Shown here piece by piece: positions 57,901 through 64,000 of a stretch of DNA of 64,000 nucleotides; within the stretch, counting starts at the first letter, position 1, and each line of letters opens with the position of its first letter. Below the pieces are notes generated by a model. It saw nothing but the letters and a program-made list of their open reading frames with translations. It had not been told where the DNA came from and did not search any database. Both the position numbers and the translations under genes were made by a program. Source of the stretch: Cannabis sativa (Eukaryota; Streptophyta; Magnoliopsida; Rosales; Cannabaceae); assembly GCF_029168945.1 (NCBI RefSeq), contig NC_083601.1, positions 37,065,660-37,129,659 of the forward strand, given 5' to 3'.

Positions 57901-58563
57901 CTCGGCCTGATGTTGCCTATATTACAAACAAACTAAGTCAATTTCTTAAGGCACCAACTATCAAACACTGGGAAGCATGCAAAAGATTGCTTCGGTATCT
58001 CAAAGGTACTCTCACGGAAGGCATCTGGATTAGACCAACTGACAATCTTCACTTGACAGGTTTTTACCGATGCAGATTGGGCAAGCTGCATTGATGATAG
58101 GAGATCAACTGGGGGTTATCTTATGTTTTTGGGTGACAATTTGGTGTCTTGGTCAGCCAAGAAGCAACATGTTGTTGCTCGATCAAGCACCGAGAGTGAA
58201 TTTCGTGCTCTTGCTAACGCTGCAGCAAAAGTTCAGTGGCTTCTATCTCTTCTGTCTGAGCTTCAAATCCCTCAGTTAAAAGCACCTGTTCTGTGGGTTG
58301 ACAACCAAGGAGCTACTGCCCTTGCTGCCAATCCCGTGTTTCATGCTCGATGTAAACATATTGAGATCGATCTCCACTTTGTTCGTGATCAAATCCTAGC
58401 AAAACAGCTCCTAGTTTGCTATGTTCCTTCATTTGATCAAGCTGCAGATATATTGACCAAGCCTTTAACAACAGATCGGTTCAACTATTTGAAGAACAAA
58501 CTTCATATGGCTTCATCGCCATTTCGTTTGAGGGGGGATATTAACCAAGAATCTGTTAGTTAA
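54840..58563 (+). pseudogene. pol: Copia 2 pol with stop and frameshifts
   Basis: Domains in order: zinc knuckle, protease (WFVDTGATNHI, about 55040), integrase (HCKLGHPS, DLWGPSHVDA, RAERKHRHI), RT ([41 protein letters not shown] at about 57570) and RNase H ([27 protein letters not shown]). Breaks: a TAG stop at 56153-56155 in the integrase; a frame change near 57265 before the RT palm; and another near 58060 at a run of five T before the RNase H. No complete polyprotein can be made from this copy as it stands. Confidence 0.9.
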
Positions 58564-58787
58564 AGTCAAAGGCAGTTTGTTACAGTCAAAAGCTGTTATT
58601 CTGTTATGCCAACTGTATTTTTCTGTTATCAACTGTCTTCTTTGTTGGTTTGTTTTTCATCTTGTATCTGCAACTACTCTATATAAATAAATTCAAGCTA
58701 ACCATTAAGGGTTAAGCTTTTCTTGGCATTGTTCTTTTGCTCTGCACTATACTCTGTTAATTTTGTTTGTCTTGATTAGCTCCTACA
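58539..58787 (+). repeat. 3' LTR of copia 2
   Basis: Identical to the 5' LTR and followed by the TGACC target duplication. Confidence 0.93.
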
Positions 58788-60300
58788 TGACCCATTCAGT
58801 TGGTATAAACTGAAACAAATCCAGGAATCGTGTTACATGTAAGTCATTATTTCCATTTTGTTTGTTTAAGAAAATGTCTTTCACTGTTTCACTAATAACC
58901 AAATGTTTCACAAGCTTTTATGCTATGCTCAAATGTTGGTTAACTTGAAATTTGTGTTGAAAGAAATATTGTTGTTCTTACCGTTAACTTTCCGACATAG
59001 GAAGAAACATTCACAATCCTGGGTGAATCAGATAGCTGGAGGAGAGGAAGAAGTGCTTCTGTCACTGCTTTGGCACCATAGAAATTGGTTTTGACACATT
59101 CCGTAGTTAATTCATAAGTTTCTGTCATAAGTTTACTCCAACTTTTAATATCTGCCCCTATCTGCATTAAACATTAAAAAACAGTGAACCCTTTGAAATA
59201 ATGAAAGAAGATACTATACGTTACTTTAATTGTTCTCCAAATGTTGATTGAGGCCAAAATCACATGTTGGTGTGCTTTATGACAGTATGTAATTCAAAGT
59301 TCAAGTAATTTATTTTTATTTTGATAAAAGTTCAGACATAATTTGTGTTTATTTCTATTGTAATTCCTTCCTTGTACTAACATTAAACTATAAGAAAGTT
59401 TATTAAGCTCTTTATTTTTCAACCTCTAGAATAAGTAGAGAAAGTAATATATGAAAAGCATGCCCTATAAAATTAGCAACTGATCACATATATTGAAAAT
59501 GAACCTTTTTGCAAAGAGATTAACCATCTATGTGACCATGTACCTTTTCTACATCGGAAGCATGAAAAGCTTCAGGGTTTAGTTTGCCTCCAGGTAACCC
59601 TGCATTGTTTACCAAGATATCAATTTTTCCAAATTTTGTTTTGACAAAAATCAGTAAGAGCAGAAATGGAAGAAGGGTCAGTCACATCAAGCTGATGGAA
59701 AACGACTAGTTGAGAGAGGCCAGCCTCTGCTAATTTTTCAACAGCCTCAACACCCCTTTTCTCATCTCTAGCAGTCAACACCACCACTATCCCATTTGAA
59801 GTCAACTCCTTCACTGTCCCAAATCCAATTCCTTTGTTGGAACCTGTAACTACTGGATATCTGATCAAAGGGAAGAAAAGGAATTAACTACTCTGGTCAG
59901 GGGATTTTAGGAAAATGTAAAGGATCATGAAATTAAATGTCTAGCCATTAACAACCTCTTTTTTTCTGCTTCTTCCATTGTGCCTATGTTCTTGTCAAAA
60001 GATTGCTCTACTACTGATTCAATCCACCTACTTTCAAACATTTTTTTTTATAAGTAACATGAATACTTTGTTATAGTATTACTACTTTTTGTCATCTTTT
60101 GTAGACCGTTACATTTTCGTTTTGATCAATATGTAAGCAATGAGGTCATAACCCCAATCAACACCGTTCCATTTTCATATTCCATAACCTAAATAAGACC
60201 TTTTTTTAGTTAAAACTTCAGCATATCTGGCAGCAAAATAGATTTACTGTATACTGGAGTTTTTTTTCATTTTTTTTACTAGTTCCTAGTCACTACCAAT

Positions 60301-60323
60301 CTCTTTTGTACTGCTTCTGCCAT
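60301..60323 (-). pseudogene. Orphan first exon of an SDR copy
   Basis: The minus strand reads ATG GCA GAA GCA GTA CAA AAG AG, the 23-bp first exon of this SDR family (M-A-E-A-V-Q-K). The donor GT is lost (AGAG is followed by AT), and exons 2-5 do not follow. It marks another decayed unit between copies C and D. Confidence 0.65.
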
Positions 60324-60805
60324 TATGCCTGTGCTTTTCTCAGAAGATTGTTCTCAATTACCTCAGATCCTAGTTCCTTCATGGCCCTTGTTATTATTAT
60401 TTTGTTAATTGATCTATTTTCATCTTGACATAATTTTCAAGGATTTGTCTTTTTCGGTAGTTGTAAGCAGTAGGGGAAACTCCAGCCTGTCTGACAGCAT
60501 AGTGGCTATGTTAGATTCGCCTATTAAATTATATTATTGCATTCCATCGTATAACAAACAGTCAATCTTTGATCTGCTATATGATTATAATATCTCATAT
60601 AAAATTTAATTTGTAGCAAAGTTCCAACATCAATCTGTTGCAAGCTCATTACATCTAATGAAACATGCAATAAAACATTTGAATTGCTGTTCTCTTTTAC
60701 AACATATATAACTAACCATAGAGAATACCATGATTACTAATTAATAGTGAACTAGACAAGCATAATCAAAGTTCCACTGTTTTTCATTGTTTTTAGTGTC
60801 TCCAA

Positions 60806-62669
60806 TCAAAAAGACGAAACCTGTGACCGATCAAAGAAGAGGCCTGAAGGTGCATCATTTGGAAGCAATGCTAACCTTACTGGACTCGCAGCGCCTTCTT
60901 CAGGCTGTAAGATACCGGCGTTGAAGTTTATCTCTGTCTTCACAAAGCCAGGGCATACACAGTTGATAATAAAGTTGGGGTACTTCTTTGCTAGTACCCT
61001 TGTGAAGGCATTAAGGGCTGCTTTTGAGACAATATATGGGGACATAATACTAGGCCAGCCTTTGGTTTCCAATGAACCTTCTTTGAAATCTTTCAGAAAC
61101 TCTCTTATCACTTCATCAATTCTATCCTCTGTTAGACTCTCAGCATCACTAAGAACACCTTTAGCCCAGTCATTTGATATATTCTAAGTACAACATATAA
61201 CAAAGAAAATAAGTTTAGACTATAAGAATTCACTTTAACATAGAGAGATGTCTAATATGGAATTCCCTTTATATCTTATATATACCTTTAGTTTTCCAAT
61301 GGTAGAAGAAACATTAACAATTCGTGGCGAATCGGATAACTGGAGAAGGGGAATAAGCTCTTCAGCAGTTTTTTTAGCACCATAATAGTTGATTTGCATG
61401 CATTCTTTGGCTGACTCATAAGTTTGAGTAGTTTTCTTAATATCACCTTCTTTTGGGGTCTGCATTAAAAGAAATACGCAAGTATATATTTTATGATCTA
61501 AAATATATTTTATAATAATTACCATACTATAGAATATGATTAATTGATTATAACTCTTTAAACATTTACTGGAAACTTAATAGTGATAAATTGTATTTTA
61601 CTCATATTGTGATACTAAGAAGTATTTACAGACAATCATATCAGTACATATTATTAACCAAACAACAATAAATAAATAAAGATAGTATGTTGTTCACCAA
61701 AAGGATCATAGCACACAATAAATCACCTATTTTAAAAATTCAAAATCTTACCTTAGCATTTAAAGAAGCTATAATTGCATGTACGTCTTCTTCTGTTCCA
61801 CCAATGGCTGCATTGTTCACCTGTGCATAGCTCAAAACATTTCATCATTTGTTGTATTGTATGAAAAAAAAATGTATAAATCCAAAATGGAAAAGTAATA
61901 ATTGGAAAATATAATCCTCTCTTTAAGAACTAACCAAATAAAAATCTCAGCTATATGGGAGTTTTATTTTCATCACCCAAGTCAAAGCACTGATTCTACA
62001 AAATAAAACAATTGGCAAAAATAACAACTAAAGAAAAAAACTAGCAGTCTATTATTAACTTTCAGGAATATAAGGTTAAGAGTCTGACAGAAAAAAAAAA
62101 AGAGTAGTACTATAGAAGAGCTTGTAGTTAAATAATATCAAAACTAAGACCGCAACTGAAAACTTGGCTCTAATACTATTGCTAAGAATATAATCAGTTA
62201 GCATATTCTTATAAATGGATCATTGTTAATTTGTTCTCATTACCCAAACCATTTTCCATGTGGGTACACTTCATAATAATGTTAGGAGGAATAAATCGTC
62301 ACATGCACGTTTAAATCAATCAAATTTAAATTTTGTTCAAGTAAAAGACTAATAAAAACCAGAAGTTATAGAAAAACTCTTTCGAAAGTGAAATTAAATA
62401 TTTACCAAAATATCAAGTTTGCCGAAATGTGTTTTAATGAAATCAACCATAGCAACAATGCTAGCTGGATCAGCCACGTCGAGCTGGTGAAAAAGCACTT
62501 TGTGAGAGAGGTTTTTCTCTTTCTCTTTGAGTTTCTCCAAAGCTTCAAGGCCCCTTTTCTCATCTCTTGCTGTTAAGATCACAATAACTCCATTCAAGGC
62601 CAATTGTCTCACTATCTCTACTCCAATCCCCTTATTCGCCCCTGTTACTGTTAATTCCATTTTTGGCAT
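60806..62669 (-). CDS. SDR copy D, diverged carbonyl reductase-like
   Basis: Minus-strand exons 62669-62406, 61820-61752, 61459-61286 and 61183-60806 join to 294 residues. It has the same downstream exon pattern as A and B, but the short first exon is absent and the gene starts within what is exon 2 elsewhere ([19 protein letters not shown]). Motifs: [23 protein letters not shown] (alanine for the usual glycine of NNAG), [20 protein letters not shown] and [12 protein letters not shown] (YxxxK active site). It has clearly diverged in sequence from A-C, so it is an older paralogue or a different enzyme. The N terminus is slightly short at the first beta strand. An upstream alternative start is possible but not seen. 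Confidence 0.85.
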
Positions 62670-63879
62670 ATTTAATTGACAAAAATATTTTATTATTTAA
62701 TGTGTATTTCGGCTGGCATATATTTATATGGTTTCCATATTTGTGTAAATCAAACTTGAAAGGAAAGTTGTCTAGCTTTCCTATTTTTGGAAAAAAGGTA
62801 AAAATGGTAAGTTTGGTTACCCATTTCGTTTTTATCTAACCAGCTGTGTAATCTGATCTTGTGTTGAGTTTCCCATTTTCTTAGATCAGGTTTCTTGAAG
62901 AGAAAACCGGAGCTAGACTTTCCTTTTCTATAAAAGGAAAGTTGTAGTTACTGCCCACGATTCTGTATGTACAGAAACGGAAATTCCTGGACTGATTGAA
63001 GAATTATTTTAGGGAAGTTTCTAGTGGGTTGAGGTCTTGTTCAGACCGAATGTAAGCTGTCTATGAGATGTATATTCACTATAAATACATCTTATAGCTG
63101 CTAGGTTTTGTATCTCTTTCATACACTTAGAATTGCTTTCATATCTTAAGGAAAGAGTGTCTTTGTTTAGTACCTCTCTTGGTACCTCTCTTGTATCTTT
63201 GAATTTCATTCATATCTTTAGGAAAGAGAGTCTTTGATTTGTAGAGAAGAGTTGTTCTACTCTTACTCTGTTTATTTGTTGTTTGTATTGTCTTGAGTCT
63301 GTATTCAAGTCTACAACGAAGAAGAACATCAGTGCACCTTCGGGAGAAGGGTATTTACAAGCTTTCGGGAGATTGCTTTTGAAGTCTTGCATCGGGAGGA
63401 TACAAGCACACAGCCTTCGGGAGATGGTTGTATAGGCTTTCGGGAGATAGCCTTTAAGCCTTGAATCGGGAGGATTCAAGCACTCTTCAAGGTGATCGAA
63501 GGGAGTTCGAGCACTTGGAGTTTTATCAAGATTCGGTTAGTAGGTGGAATACATCAAGCTTGCGGCATACAATAAGAGGGAGTCTATTTATGCATAAGTC
63601 AATTACTTTGTATTTTTGATACCGATCTAATGAATCTTATCTCTGGGCGTGGCCCCGTGGACTAGTAACAATCTGAAAGGATTGTTGAAACCACGTACAA
63701 AAATCTTGTGTGTTTTTACTTTTATGCCTTTACATTTTGTTTTTCTCGGTTTCTGCGGAGTTACAGAGTTGCATTCTGTAACTACAGAAAACTGTTTTCA
63801 GTACCAGTTTTATTATTCCGCATTTAATTAATCATTTAATTAAATAATCAAACTGGGAATATTAAAATACGAAATTTCA
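62670..63879 (+). mobile_element. 5' LTR (start not defined) of a third LTR retrotransposon
   Basis: A primer-binding site at 63882 shows that a 5' LTR ends at about 63879 (TTTCA then AT). A TATA-like CACTATAAATACATC occurs at about 63078. The LTR start cannot be fixed because the 3' LTR lies outside the window; about 62800-62860 is plausible. Within it, 63339-63490 contains a roughly 75-bp tandem repeat made of six TTCGGGAGA/ATCGGGAGG units at 63339, 63364, 63391, 63416, 63439 and 63465. The part next to 62669 should also hold the promoter of SDR copy D. Confidence 0.6.
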
Positions 63880-63881
63880 AT

Positions 63882-63893
63882 TGGTATCAGAGC
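63882..63893 (+). promoter_or_regulatory. Primer-binding site of the third LTR element
   Basis: TGGTATCAGAGC, complementary to the 3' end of initiator methionine tRNA, lies just upstream of a gag start. Confidence 0.8.
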
Positions 63894-63952
63894 AAGTCAC
63901 TAAATTCTTAGTGAGATCTTGAGGTTATTCCGTTTAACTTGTTTTGTGTGAG

Positions 63953-64000
63953 ATGTCTTTGTTTGCAGAAGGAAGTTCCATCTCTAGACCTCCTCTATTG
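63953..64000 (+). CDS. gag: Start of a copia-type gag, cut by the window edge
   Basis: The first 16 codons (MSLFAEGSSISRPPLL) match the usual opening of plant copia gag proteins, in which a PPLF-type motif leads into the gag core. It starts 60 bp after the primer site. The remainder lies outside the window. Confidence 0.6.
   Translation, partial: MSLFAEGSSISRPPLL

Larger units (their letters stand above)
53736..58787 (+). mobile_element. Complete but defective Ty1/copia retrotransposon 2
   Basis: The 5052-bp element has 249-bp LTRs (53736-53984 and 58539-58787) that appear identical and start TATTAACC and end CTCCTACA. The target duplication is TGACC (53731-53735 and 58788-58792), inside the last exon of SDR copy C and opposite to its coding strand. 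The primer-binding site begins TGGTATCA at 53985 but departs from the usual sequence after eight bases. A polypurine tract (GAGGGGGGA) precedes the 3' LTR. Gag and pol are full length but carry at least four breaks. It differs from copia 1 in LTR and protein sequence, so it is a separate family. Confidence 0.95.
53375..59978 (-). pseudogene. SDR copy C, broken by copia 2 and a frameshift
   Basis: The minus-strand pieces are exon 1 59978-59956, fused exons 2+3 59860-59544, exon 4 59161-58982, and exon 5 split into 58809-58788 and 53735-53375 by copia element 2. The split parts sum to the 378 bp of copies A and B once the 5-bp target duplication is removed. The intron between exons 2 and 3 is missing exactly: GATATCTTG is joined to GTAAACAATGC. 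A one-base insertion in an A run (TTGACAAAAATC, about 59641-59652, against TTGACAAAATC in A and B) breaks the frame after about 80 codons. With the insertion in exon 5, no functional enzyme is possible. Active-site YVVSK is still present in the 3' part. Confidence 0.93.

Noticed and set aside
63339..63490. CRISPR-like regular repeat
   Set aside because: Repeats are short and degenerate with similar, not unique, spacers, in a plant LTR; an ordinary tandem repeat.

Overview
The window is nuclear DNA from a flowering plant, almost certainly a eudicot. Protein-coding genes have many short exons and AT-rich introns with GT-AG boundaries. The gene set is typical of plants: a plastid KEA antiporter, a plastid FolD enzyme, a pollen-type LIM protein and a plant F-box protein. 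Several LTR retrotransposons, SINEs and MITE-like elements lie among them. I cannot name the species from sequence alone.

Layout. 1-881: an inverted repeat with 240-bp arms built from a gene fragment I do not recognise. 921-2790: a broken partial duplicate of the AtuA-domain gene that follows. 3025-4335 (-): single-exon F-box gene. 4978-10240 (+): 13-exon AtuA-domain (DUF1446) gene, with a 334-bp MITE-like insertion in one intron. 11758-13155 (+): two-LIM-domain actin-bundling protein of the pollen PLIM2 type. 14792-28085 (+): 20-exon KEA1/KEA2-type K+/H+ antiporter. Its introns carry SINEs, a CT microsatellite, a 119-bp tandem duplication across a splice site, and a complete gag-only LTR retrotransposon with identical LTRs. 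28991-31176 (+): plastid FolD. 32103-35095 (-): threonine aspartase. 35808-38832 (-): phosphomannomutase.

41258-62669 is a tandem array, all on the minus strand, of short-chain dehydrogenase/reductases of the neomenthol dehydrogenase / carbonyl reductase type. Three copies look intact (A 41258-43081, B 49508-51260, D 60806-62669). One is a pseudogene (C 53375-59978). Two relics remain (about 48830-49030 and 60301-60323). Two complete Ty1/copia elements with identical LTRs and perfect target-site duplications lie in the array: one 518 bp upstream of copy A, the other inside the last exon of copy C. A third LTR element enters the window at the right edge with its primer-binding site and the first gag codons.

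The single-copy genes are housekeeping functions with no evident operon-like link: plastid ion balance, one-carbon metabolism, mannose/ascorbate supply, protein processing and actin bundling. The SDR array is the accessory, fast-evolving part. Exon boundaries were worked out by hand from splice consensus, reading-frame continuity and family knowledge. Every complete gene model given closes in frame. The strongest observations are a precise intron loss in SDR copy C, the recent gag-only element in the antiporter gene, the duplicated splice acceptor in the same gene, a GC-AG intron, and young copia elements that carry reading-frame breaks despite identical LTRs.
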